Source: Dehalococcoidia bacterium (GTDB lineage: Bacteria; Chloroflexota; Dehalococcoidia; GIF9; UBA5629). From it: a DNA stretch of 9,466 nucleotides. The notes under the pieces are model-generated. The model did no database searches, had not been told where the DNA came from, and saw only the letters and a program-made list of their open reading frames with translations. This document shows, piece after piece, positions 1-6,765 of this stretch. The position numbers and the translations under genes were made by a program. Location of the stretch: NCBI GenBank assembly GCA_012961565.1, contig DTZC01000195.1:1-9466 (forward strand), given 5' to 3'. The number at the start of each line of letters is the position of its first letter. Within the stretch, counting starts at the first letter, position 1.

Positions 1-399
1 GTGGTTCATGATGCTGCTCGCCCTTTCTTAACACTCGAGTTGATTCGGGATGGGCTGGAGGCAGCCTATTTGACAGGAGCAGCAGTGGCAGCAGTGCCGG
101 TGAAGGATACTGTTAAACTGGGTGATGATAATCTGACGGTCAGGGAGACACTTAACCGCCAAGGCCTGTGGATGGTGCAAACCCCTCAGATTTTTCGCTT
201 TGATATAATAGCCAGGGCGCACGAGCAAATTTCCAGAGATGCTACCGATGATGCCAGCCTGGTGGAGTTGATGGGATACAAAGTTAAGCTCTATATGGGG
301 TCTTACAATAATATTAAGATAACCACCCCCGAGGACCTTGCAGTGGCTGAAGTACTAGCGAGGAATATGCTGACTGATGCGAGTCGGAATCGGGTATGA
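1..399 (+). CDS. ispD: 2-C-methyl-D-erythritol 4-phosphate cytidylyltransferase, 3' part
   Basis: This is the C-terminal part of IspD, which transfers CMP from CTP to methylerythritol phosphate in the MEP isoprenoid pathway. The window edge cuts the gene. The fragment opens with the family motif VHDAARP, which normally lies near residue 100 of a protein of about 230 residues, so the GTG at base 1 is an internal Val codon and not the start. Other recognisable IspD features are the NRQGLW/QTPQIF segment (fragment residues 52-64, with the substrate-contacting Arg and Thr), TDDASLVE (82-89) and the closing NIKITTPEDLAVAE (104-117), which carries the conserved Lys. The stop TGA is at 397-399. The last 23 bases overlap ispF in another frame, so the two are very probably translationally coupled. 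I see no damage in the visible part. Confidence 0.95.
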   Translation: MVHDAARPFLTLELIRDGLEAAYLTGAAVAAVPVKDTVKLGDDNLTVRETLNRQGLWMVQTPQIFRFDIIARAHEQISRDATDDASLVELMGYKVKLYMGSYNNIKITTPEDLAVAEVLARNMLTDASRNRV

Positions 400-856
400 T
401 GTTCATCCTCTGGTTGCTGGTCGCAGGTTAGTCCTGGGTGGGACTGAGGTTCCGTTTGACAAGGGGCTCTCGGGTCACAGTGATGGTGATGTACTGACCC
501 ATGCTATAATGGATGCTTTACTTGGTGCCGCCGGGTTCAGAGACATCGGCATTCAGTTCCCTTCACAGGACCTCAGATATAAGGATATTTCGAGCCTGGT
601 CTTACTCTCCGAGGTCAATAGACTGCTTAAAGGAAAGCGTCTTAGAGTTGGTAACATAGATGCGGTTGTAATTGCTGAGCAGCCCAGACTATCCTCATTT
701 ATTGAGGATATGCGGTGTCGAATCAGCCAGACTCTGCGGATTGCTTCAACTCAGGTGATGGTCAAGGCGACGACCACTGAGGGGCTGGGGTTTGCTGGTA
801 GGGGCGAAGGGATAGCTGCTTATGCTGTGGCTGTGGTGCAAGAAGAAATGGATTGA
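377..856 (+). CDS. ispF: 2-C-methyl-D-erythritol 2,4-cyclodiphosphate synthase
   Basis: IspF cyclises CDP-methylerythritol 2-phosphate to methylerythritol 2,4-cyclodiphosphate with release of CMP. It is a small trimeric cytosolic metalloenzyme. The 159-residue length is normal for the family. The N-terminus MRVGIGYDVHP carries metal ligands D8 and H10. GHSDGDVLTHA (33-43) supplies H34, D36 and the third metal ligand H42. DIG (56-58) and FPSQD (61-65) match the usual DIG/FPDTD region, and TTTEGLGFAGRGEGIAA is the C-terminal nucleotide-site signature. The ATG at 377 is chosen because it gives exactly the family N-terminus, even though it lies inside the end of ispD. ispD and ispF are separate genes here, not the IspDF fusion found in some bacteria. 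Confidence 0.97.
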   Translation: MRVGIGYDVHPLVAGRRLVLGGTEVPFDKGLSGHSDGDVLTHAIMDALLGAAGFRDIGIQFPSQDLRYKDISSLVLLSEVNRLLKGKRLRVGNIDAVVIAEQPRLSSFIEDMRCRISQTLRIASTQVMVKATTTEGLGFAGRGEGIAAYAVAVVQEEMD

Positions 857-863
857 AGACGCT

Positions 864-870
864 AGGAGGA
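864..870 (+). promoter_or_regulatory. ribosome-binding site of cysE
   Basis: AGGAGGA is a near-ideal Shine-Dalgarno sequence. It lies 7 bases before GTG 878 and only 4 before TTG 875, which decides the start in favour of GTG. Confidence 0.75.
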
Positions 871-877
871 TAATTTG

Positions 878-1555
878 GTGAAGCTTATCAGGAGCATTCG
901 GAGGGACATACAGGCGGTCTTTGAGCATGACCCTGCAGCCAGGAATGTCTGGGAAGTCATTTTTGCTTACCCGGGATTTCATGCCAGGCAATTTCACCGC
1001 TTGGCTCATAGCCTGTGGAATTGGCGGATTCCTTTTCTCCCTCGCTTGATTTCACACATCAGCCGATTTCTCACTGGGATTGAAATCCACCCCGGGGCTA
1101 GGATTGGGGAGGGTTTTTTTATCGACCATGGGATGGGGGTGGTGATTGGCGAGACGGCTGAAATCAAGGATGGTGTTGCCTTATACCAGGGGGTTACACT
1201 GGGCGGGACTAGCTTGTTGAGAAAAAAGCGCCATCCCACTTTGGGTAATAATGTGGTTGTTGGTGCCGGAGCCAAGCTCATTGGAGCGATTAACATCGGT
1301 GATAATGTGAAAGTGGGTGCCGGCTCTGTGGTGATATCTTCGGTGCCAGCTAATGCCACAGTTGTTGGTGTGCCTGGTAGAGTGGTTGAAATCCGCAATC
1401 CTGATACTGATACCGTGGAGAAGCTACCAGACCCGGTCTGGGAAAAACTGGAGAGCTTAGAGAGGAGAGTAGCTGAACTGGAGGAAGCCCTGAGAGCTAT
1501 GCGCTCGGCGACTGGAGCGTCTGCTTCCGATTCACAATTGGAGAAAGAGAGATGA
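878..1555 (+). CDS. cysE: serine O-acetyltransferase
   Basis: CysE acetylates L-serine with acetyl-CoA to O-acetylserine, the first step of cysteine synthesis. It is the short type (225 residues) seen in Bacillus-like bacteria. A helical N-terminal region (1-65) is followed by a left-handed beta-helix of hexapeptide repeats (about 66-172). Recognisable sites are IEIHPGA (68-74), [15 protein letters not shown] (81-95) with the D83-H84 pair, the VTLGGT loop, RHP with H119, and GAGSVV. The tail (about 186-210, [19 protein letters not shown]) reads as a short coiled coil. An in-frame TTG at 875 would add one residue. I chose GTG at 878 because AGGAGGA at 864-870 is then 7 bases upstream rather than 4. 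The gene lies 21 bases after ispF, and its stop overlaps the cysS start as ATGA. In Firmicutes gltX usually separates ispF from cysE; here it is absent. Confidence 0.94.
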   Translation: MKLIRSIRRDIQAVFEHDPAARNVWEVIFAYPGFHARQFHRLAHSLWNWRIPFLPRLISHISRFLTGIEIHPGARIGEGFFIDHGMGVVIGETAEIKDGVALYQGVTLGGTSLLRKKRHPTLGNNVVVGAGAKLIGAINIGDNVKVGAGSVVISSVPANATVVGVPGRVVEIRNPDTDTVEKLPDPVWEKLESLERRVAELEEALRAMRSATGASASDSQLEKER

Positions 1556-2945
1556 GAGTCTTCAGCACACTGTCGGGAAGAAAAGAGGAGTTTCGCCCCC
1601 AGGGGGATTTCGTGTCCATGTATGTCTGCGGTGTAACTGTTTATGACGAGTGTCACATCGGACATGCAATGAGTTACATAATATTCGACGTTATCAGGCG
1701 CTATTTGGAGTTCAGAGGCTATAAGGTGAAGCATGTACAGAATTTTACTGATATCGATGACAAGATAATAAATAGAGCACAGGAACTGGGAGTACCAGCA
1801 TCGGAACTGGCAGAGAAGTATATAGACGAGTATTTCAAAGACATGGATGCACTGAATATCAAACGTGCCCATCTTTATCCCAAGGCAACTGAGGAGATAG
1901 CGAAGATAATCGAGGTGATACAGGGCTTGATTTCTAAAGGGTATGCTTATGAGTCCGATGGCAGTGTCTACTTCCGGGTAAAGAGCTTTCCTGAGTATGG
2001 CAAACTGTCCCATCAGAATATTGATGACATGCTGGCTCGGGGCTCTGCCGAAGAGGGTAAGAAAGAATATCCGCTGGACTTTGCTTTGTGGAAGGCGGCT
2101 AAGCCAGGCGAGCCTTTCTGGCAGAGCCCGTGGGGTGGGGGCAGACCGGGGTGGCATATAGATGCAGTGCCATGGCATTGAAATATCTCGGGGAAAGCCT
2201 TGATATCCATGGTGGAGGGCAAGACCTCATTTTTCCCCACCATGAGAACGAGATAACCCAGTCGGAAGGCTTTACCGGCGTGGTGCCCTTTGTCAGGTAT
2301 TGGCTACATAATGGATTGCTGCAACTGGGCGAAGATAAGATGAGCAAGTCCCTGGGCAATCTGATAACTGTGAAGCAGGCGCTGGAGCGCTATAGCCCTG
2401 ATGCTATTCGACTGTTTATACTTGGTTCCCATTACCGGAGTCCTCTCACTTATAGTGAGGAGTCGATGAGGGCAGCTGAGGCTGGTATGGAAAGACTGAG
2501 GCAGGCAGCTAAAGAGAGAGCAGATGTTGCTGGAGAGCCGGCGCTTGATAGCGAGCCATTCAGACAGAAGTTCATCGAAAGTATGGACGATGACTTCAAC
2601 ACAGCCCAAGCAATAGCTGTGCTCTTTGACCTGGTCAGAGAGATTAACCGGGCTCGGGAAGAAGGTCGTGATATAGCTGAGGCTCAGCGAACGCTGGCTG
2701 AACTGGCTGGAGTCCTCGGTCTTACACTGGAGGAACCAGCAAAGCCACCGCTTGAGGCTGCACCTCTTGTTGAACTTCTAGTTGAGGTTCGTGATGAGCT
2801 GCGAAAAGCCAAACAGTGGCAGCTTGCGGACAGAATACGGAGCCGCCTTGCTGATATGGGAATAACTCTCGAGGACACACCCAAAGGAACGGTATGGAAA
2901 CGCACTCTATGGTCGTCCCAGCAGGATGCTCAGCACAAGCAGTAG
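1552..2945 (+). pseudogene. cysS: cysteine--tRNA ligase, reading frame broken by a -1 frameshift (possibly a sequence error)
   Basis: CysRS attaches cysteine to tRNA-Cys. Two overlapping frames together give one complete enzyme of about 464 residues, the normal length. The first frame (1552-2181) holds MYVCGVTVYD with zinc ligand C26 and the HIGH motif (H35-H38). It ends with GRPGWHID and then reads out of frame to TGA 2179-2181. The second frame, homologous from 2163 to the stop at 2943-2945, continues CSAMALKYLGE, HGGGQDLIFPHHENE and KMSKS (263-267 in composite numbering). In the composite, C26, C205, H230 and E234 have the spacing of the E. coli zinc ligands C28, C209, H234 and E238. One base is missing between 2162 and 2163, inside the codon that is normally Glu of WHIECSAM. 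As written, the product would stop at 209 residues without KMSKS and be inactive. CysS is normally essential and both halves are otherwise clean, so a sequencing or assembly error or a very recent mutation is likelier than old decay. The start overlaps the cysE stop by four bases. Confidence 0.9.
2158..2165 (+). other. frameshift point within cysS
   Basis: In the upstream frame the bases read ATA GAT GCA. Homology continues as TGC AGT GCC ATG (C-S-A-M) from 2163. A single missing base after GA (2161-2162) explains the change. Equally, a -1 slip re-reading T2163 would give H-I-D-C-S-A-M. There is no homopolymer here and no X-XXY-YYZ slippery heptamer in register. The G5 run at 2137-2141 is upstream of the point where homology changes frame, so it is not the site. 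Confidence 0.85.
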
Positions 2946-2998
2946 CCTGATCGTGTGCCTACTCTTGCCTGGTGACATCCGCTGGCCTACCTTTAGGG

Positions 2999-3832
2999 TT
3001 ATATGGTGATTATCCTCCCCGTATTGTTGAAGAAAAAACCGCCGCCAAATTCCTGAAATAATATGGCTGCTGCTGGCAGTCCAGTGCAGTGTGAAACTCC
3101 TATCTTCTCAACACCAAGCTCTTTGAGTGCTGTGACTGTGAGGTCTATTTGCCCTCTGGAAGCATTGATAAGGTGTGTGCCCCCGATGACCATGTGAATG
3201 TGTTCCTCACCAGCTATTTCTCGGGCATGATATAGGGTATTTATTATGCCTCTGTGACCACAACCCAAGATGACCACCAGTCCTTTGTCGGACTTGACGA
3301 TAAGCGCCAGGTCATCCCTCAATGGGTCGGGGTGGAATTGCCCACCTTCCCTGACAAAGAGCTCAGAGTCAACCTTCTCATAGTCGGTGTGCATCGGGAT
3401 TTCACCGCTGGTGACGATGTTTTCTGCAAGCCAGACGGGCTGCGTGCTGAATGTGAAGACAGCCCCCAGGCTTTCTAGTGCTTCCCGGCTGAAGGGTATT
3501 CCAGCGTATTGCTCTTTGGTGCTAAAAGTGCGGGAGTACTTGGCAGCCCAGATATCTGGATGGGCGATGATTTCAACTTTTCGTCTGATGGCACTGAGTA
3601 CGCGTTGCAGCCCGCCAGTGTGGTCGCGATGTCCATGGCTGATGACAATCCTGTCGATTGTAGACAGGTCTACTCCCAGGATGGCAGCATTGTAGGCTGC
3701 TGACATATCTAACCCTGTGTCCAGGAGCACTTTGTAATCATTTATCTCCACCAGGACGCTTAATCCCCACTCAGCCAGCACTCCCACCCTACCGGCAGTA
3801 TTTTCGCTCAATGTGGTTAGTCTAATCGACAT
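2999..3832 (-). CDS. metallo-beta-lactamase-fold metal-dependent hydrolase (COG1237-like)
   Basis: This 277-residue protein of the metallo-beta-lactamase superfamily resembles the COG1237 / DHPS-like group, named after a protein linked to methanopterin synthesis. The N-terminal strands run up to VLLDTGLD, followed by the metal site HGHRDHTGG (H66, H68, D70, H71). GCGHRG supplies H193, and SHCTG near the C-terminus supplies the last ligand, H248. No signal peptide or membrane segment is seen, so it should be cytosolic. The reaction cannot be read from the sequence. GTG at 3841 (three more residues) is an alternative start that overlaps the preceding stop as GTGA. I prefer ATG 3832 because GGGGAG (3846-3841) is 8 bases upstream of it but directly abuts the GTG. 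It is the last gene of the cassette and converges with cysS across 53 bases, where I see no convincing terminator. Confidence 0.85.
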   Translation of the reverse strand: MSIRLTTLSENTAGRVGVLAEWGLSVLVEINDYKVLLDTGLDMSAAYNAAILGVDLSTIDRIVISHGHRDHTGGLQRVLSAIRRKVEIIAHPDIWAAKYSRTFSTKEQYAGIPFSREALESLGAVFTFSTQPVWLAENIVTSGEIPMHTDYEKVDSELFVREGGQFHPDPLRDDLALIVKSDKGLVVILGCGHRGIINTLYHAREIAGEEHIHMVIGGTHLINASRGQIDLTVTALKELGVEKIGVSHCTGLPAAAILFQEFGGGFFFNNTGRIITI

Positions 3833-3837
3833 CTGTT

Positions 3838-5022
3838 TCACTCCCCTGTCTGTGTCCGTTCAGCCATCTGGCGGAAGACCTGTCTCTGAATTATCTCCCG
3901 CATTATTTCTGAGGGACCATTGTATATCATAATCACCCGGACGTCCCTGAGGTAGCGTTCTACCGGGTACTTCTTCGTGTAGCCGATACCTCCTAGTATT
4001 TGCAGGCTATCACTGGCTATTCGAAAAGCAGTCTCGGAGGCGAACAGTTTTGCTTCGGCAACAGGACCAGCGATGTCGAGTCCTTTGAAACCCTTGTCAA
4101 TCATTCGGGCGACTCTAATCAATAGCAGACGGGCAGCGTCGATGTTTACTGCCATGTCGGCGATTTTGTGACTTACTGCCTGATATTCCCGTATTTTCTT
4201 GCCGAAGGCGGTGCGTTCATTGGCGTATTTGACGGCAATGTTCATACATTCCCTGGCACTGCCCACGGCACTCGAGGCTTCGAGCACCCTCTCACCCTCA
4301 AGCGAGTGCAGGAAGATATGCCAGCCATCGCCTTCATTTCCAATGAGGTTCTGCTTGGGCACCTTAGCCGCTTTGATAAAGAGGTCAGAGACACCCATGC
4401 CGCGGAATCCCAGGAGTTCAAATCGTTCCTCGACTCGAATACCCATACCACGCTCGACTATAAAGGCACTCAGACCTTTGTGTGCTTCAACACCGGGGTC
4501 TGTTCGAGCAACGACCAGAAACCAGTCGGCACCCATACCACCTGCTTGGAACCGCTTGGCTCCAGAAATGACATAGGCATTACCATCCCACACCGCCTTG
4601 GTTTCGATATGAGCTACGTCTGAACCGTAATTCGGTTCGCTGAAGGCTTCGGCACAGATGAGCTTTCCTTGAAGTGTAGGTTTCAAATACTTCTGTTTCA
4701 ACTCTTCTGAGCCGTAAGCATACACTGGCCTGCCCACGTATGTGGGCATACCGCGAGCACAGCCCAGCCCGGTGCTCAGAGCACCGGCTTCTTCACTCGC
4801 CAGCATCTCACAGACAAAGTTAAGGCCTCTGCCGCCATACTCTTGGGGAAAGGAAACTCCGAGGTAGCCACCACGCCCTATCTTGCGGATGAACTGATAA
4901 GGATATTCCTCCTGTTCACCGTCCATGCGTTCAACCAGACTGGAGTCGACCTCACGAGCCATAAAGGCTCGTAGCTCATCTCGAAATCGGATTTCTTTTT
5001 CGGTCAACAAAATATCCGTCAT
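3838..5022 (-). CDS. acyl-CoA dehydrogenase family flavoprotein
   Basis: This 394-residue protein has the normal length and full three-part fold of acyl-CoA dehydrogenases, which oxidise the alpha-beta bond of acyl-CoA with FAD and pass electrons to ETF. The N-terminal helical domain (about 5-120) has FPQEYGGRGL at 58-67. The central beta domain carries AEAFSEPNYGSD (124-135) and the GFRGMGVSDL segment (205-214). The C-terminal helical domain has NERTAFGKKI (268-277) and QILGGIGYTKKYPVERYLRD (341-360). The usual catalytic Glu of the YEGT motif is replaced: the motif reads IYNGPSEI with N368. A Glu is present at E244 in LEGERVLEAS, the place where isovaleryl- and long-chain acyl-CoA dehydrogenases carry their catalytic base. 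The substrate cannot be assigned. The ATG at 5022 has AAGGAGG 10 bases upstream. The gene lies 128 bases after the dehydratase-like gene and overlaps the metallo-beta-lactamase region. Confidence 0.93.
   Translation of the reverse strand: MTDILLTEKEIRFRDELRAFMAREVDSSLVERMDGEQEEYPYQFIRKIGRGGYLGVSFPQEYGGRGLNFVCEMLASEEAGALSTGLGCARGMPTYVGRPVYAYGSEELKQKYLKPTLQGKLICAEAFSEPNYGSDVAHIETKAVWDGNAYVISGAKRFQAGGMGADWFLVVARTDPGVEAHKGLSAFIVERGMGIRVEERFELLGFRGMGVSDLFIKAAKVPKQNLIGNEGDGWHIFLHSLEGERVLEASSAVGSARECMNIAVKYANERTAFGKKIREYQAVSHKIADMAVNIDAARLLLIRVARMIDKGFKGLDIAGPVAEAKLFASETAFRIASDSLQILGGIGYTKKYPVERYLRDVRVIMIYNGPSEIMREIIQRQVFRQMAERTQTGE
3841..3846 (-). promoter_or_regulatory. ribosome-binding site of the metallo-beta-lactamase-fold gene
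   Basis: Read on the minus strand this is GGGGAG. It lies inside the last codons of the upstream acyl-CoA dehydrogenase gene, 8 bases before ATG 3832. It supports that start over GTG 3841 and suggests coupled translation of the two genes. Confidence 0.6.
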
Positions 5023-5032
5023 TGGTCTTTTT

Positions 5033-5039
5033 CCTCCTT
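5033..5039 (-). promoter_or_regulatory. ribosome-binding site of the acyl-CoA dehydrogenase
   Basis: Read on the minus strand this is AAGGAGG, a strong Shine-Dalgarno sequence 10 bases before ATG 5022. It fixes that start. Confidence 0.7.
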
Positions 5040-5150
5040 GTTTTCTCCGTTTTCTACGGGGAAACTCGTTCTGTCTGTGGAGAACCAGAGGTACTGCACT
5101 TTGGACGCTGAAGGGTTGGATAGTTTGCTGCTGGGCTTAGAACCCTGCTG

Positions 5151-6614
5151 TTATCCTTTCTTTGCCTTGAGATTCAGTGCCCGCTTGACCAGCTCTTTTT
5201 CGTGCTCATAGTCAATGACCCTTTGGAGCATAATCTTCTGAGCCATAATCGGTCCAGCGCCGTGCCAGGTGCCCACGCCATGCAGCCCGGCTGCCCAGTT
5301 TTGCAGCAATTTATGTACTTTGAGAATATTCTCGGTAGGCTCGTCTGAGCCGAAGCTGTAGAATTCTTCAACGTAGTTCTTGACCTCGGGGTTTTTAAGT
5401 TCCTTTAATGAGGGCAGCGTGACCACCAGTCCACCGCCTATGTCACCGGCTAATGCCATCACTCTCCAGAAGGCGTTGGCAACATTCAGTTTGGCAACAT
5501 TGCCCATAAGCTCATCTGGTAAGAACACACCCGAGCCTGGTGGCTCCTCAGCCCCCCTGTGTGCAGCAGCCATGCCACAGGCACGGCATGTCTCTCTCAA
5601 CACCACCATTTCCATTAATTCATCGTTGATGTGAGCTGCCCTCTCCAGTCCCTTGTATTCCTGAATCAGCTTCGCTGCCCCGATAATCTGATTCATAAAG
5701 CCCACCTTGCATGTGCCGCCGCAGGTCATACGGTGGGTTCGAGCAAACCGAGTTACAAACCTGATGGAGTACTGGTATTCGCCGCAGTGGAAGACACGCT
5801 CCCAGGGAATCAATACGTTGTCGAAGACAACCATAGATGTCTCTCGCTGACCGAATATGGGATTACCCAGCTCTTCCAAGTCGTCAGCCTGGTCTCTTTC
5901 TGCAGAATACGGGCTGTACTGACAGACAAAGGTAATCCCCTCGGCATCCACGGGTGTGGCGAAGGCAACAGCATAGTCCTCCTCGCCTTCAAAATGAGCT
6001 GCCTGGGGCAGAACCACAAGCTCATGGCTGGCATAGGCACCGCTGATGTTTATCTTAGCTCCCCGCACCACGATACCATCCTTATTCTTGTCCACCACTT
6101 TCAGGGAGAGATAGGGGTCTGTCCACTCCAGAGTTTTTCTGTTCCGTTTGCCCCTGGGTTCGGTGAGAGCGCCAGCTACTGAAAGGTCATTCTTCTGCAC
6201 CATCTTCAAGTATTCTATAAACCGGGGGTAGTATTCAGTACCCAGTTCTTTGTCCATCTCCCAGGTAGTGCTTGCCAGCGAGTGAAAGGCGTCATAGCCA
6301 ACACAGCGGTAGATGCATGTCCCCAGCATCTCGGCAGTGAAGGTGCCAGCTTCTGCCTTTTTTACCAGGTCTTCGATGCTGGCGCTGACATGGGTGTAGC
6401 GATTCACCGTCTCATCAATCAGCGGTGAGTAATATGACATAATATCTTTGTATTCCGGGTCTAGAGCCCAGGCATAGCTGGCTTTATTTGCCTCGACCAC
6501 GGTCCGTGTGTTCTTGTTCTGAAAAACATCTTCAACCTCTTTTCCGTTCATAAAGATACGCGGTCTCAGCCTCCTCAGGCTCTGTTCGAACTGCTCTGGT
6601 GTCATTAGTGCCAT
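5151..6614 (-). CDS. 4-hydroxybutyryl-CoA dehydratase/vinylacetyl-CoA delta-isomerase-like protein (HpaB/AbfD family)
   Basis: This 487-residue protein belongs to the HpaB/AbfD flavoprotein family. AbfD is a FAD and [4Fe-4S] enzyme that dehydrates 4-hydroxybutyryl-CoA to crotonyl-CoA and isomerises vinylacetyl-CoA. It resembles AbfD over its whole length, starting with MALMTPEQFEQSLRRL. The CxxxC pair C100/C104 (TCIYRCVGYDAF) matches Fe-S ligands C99/C103 of the Clostridium enzyme. H294 and C302 in HRMTCGGTCKVG match H292 and C299, with one extra residue between them. E258 (GQRETSMVVFDN) and K303 also match. Recalled T190, Y296 and E455 appear as S191, C298 and G448, so the substrate may differ. 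The iron-sulfur ligands argue against a plain HpaB monooxygenase. A GTG at 6644 would add ten residues, but ATG 6614 is preferred because AAGGGGG lies 5 bases upstream and the N-terminus then matches AbfD. It is the first gene of the three-gene cassette. Confidence 0.85.
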   Translation of the reverse strand: MALMTPEQFEQSLRRLRPRIFMNGKEVEDVFQNKNTRTVVEANKASYAWALDPEYKDIMSYYSPLIDETVNRYTHVSASIEDLVKKAEAGTFTAEMLGTCIYRCVGYDAFHSLASTTWEMDKELGTEYYPRFIEYLKMVQKNDLSVAGALTEPRGKRNRKTLEWTDPYLSLKVVDKNKDGIVVRGAKINISGAYASHELVVLPQAAHFEGEEDYAVAFATPVDAEGITFVCQYSPYSAERDQADDLEELGNPIFGQRETSMVVFDNVLIPWERVFHCGEYQYSIRFVTRFARTHRMTCGGTCKVGFMNQIIGAAKLIQEYKGLERAAHINDELMEMVVLRETCRACGMAAAHRGAEEPPGSGVFLPDELMGNVAKLNVANAFWRVMALAGDIGGGLVVTLPSLKELKNPEVKNYVEEFYSFGSDEPTENILKVHKLLQNWAAGLHGVGTWHGAGPIMAQKIMLQRVIDYEHEKELVKRALNLKAKKG

Positions 6615-6670
6615 TTCATCCCCCTTTCCGTCATTGTGAGACACGGGCTATGGTGGCAACTCTGTGTTTT

Positions 6671-6695
6671 CTTTGCCATACCTAGAGGGGCAAAG
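6671..6695. repeat. inverted repeat upstream of the dehydratase-like gene
   Basis: Seven-base perfect arms, CTTTGCC (6671-6677) and GGCAAAG (6689-6695), flank an 11-base centre. The centre holds a further CC/GG pair (6681-6682 with 6687-6688). It sits in the 151-base gap between the SAM hydroxide adenosyltransferase stop and the dehydratase-like start. On the minus strand it is followed by AAAAC rather than a T run, so it is not a typical intrinsic terminator for the upstream unit. It could be an operator for the cassette or a chance structure. Confidence 0.4.
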
Positions 6696-6765
6696 TGGGC
6701 ACAAGCCCTTAATGCACAGTGTATCGCAAACTTACCACGCCTGGCTCACAATAACAGCAGACCTT

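Noticed and set aside
2137..2141. G5 run as the cause of the cysS frameshift
   Set aside because: Homology stays in the upstream frame for about seven more codons (RPGWHI and the partial next codon), so the base loss is downstream of the run.
1006..2178. Long open frame of 390 codons on the minus strand
   Set aside because: It lies antisense to cysE and cysS, which have clear homology. Its translation shows no recognisable family, and it exists because of codon bias in the genes opposite.
2946..2998. Possible bidirectional terminator between convergent cysS and the metallo-beta-lactamase gene
   Set aside because: Only a three-base GCC/GGC pairing was found and no T run on either strand.
4168..4623. 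Plus-strand open frame of 151 codons
   Set aside because: It is antisense to the conserved central part of the acyl-CoA dehydrogenase and is a shadow frame.
5040..5065. Weak hairpin in the leader just upstream of the acyl-CoA dehydrogenase ribosome-binding site
   Set aside because: Only short interrupted pairings (GTTT/AAAC and CCG/CGG) are possible, which is not distinguishable from chance.
5631..6182. Open frame of 183 codons on the plus strand
   Set aside because: It is entirely antisense to the AbfD-like gene, with no ribosome-binding site or familiar motif.
6631..6753. Ten-base near inverted repeat, TCATTGTGAG (6631-6640) and CTCACAATAA (6744-6753)
   Set aside because: The match is 9 of 10 over a spacing of about 100 bases, and one arm lies in the dehydratase-like gene's leader. 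It has no symmetry with other elements and is probably coincidental.
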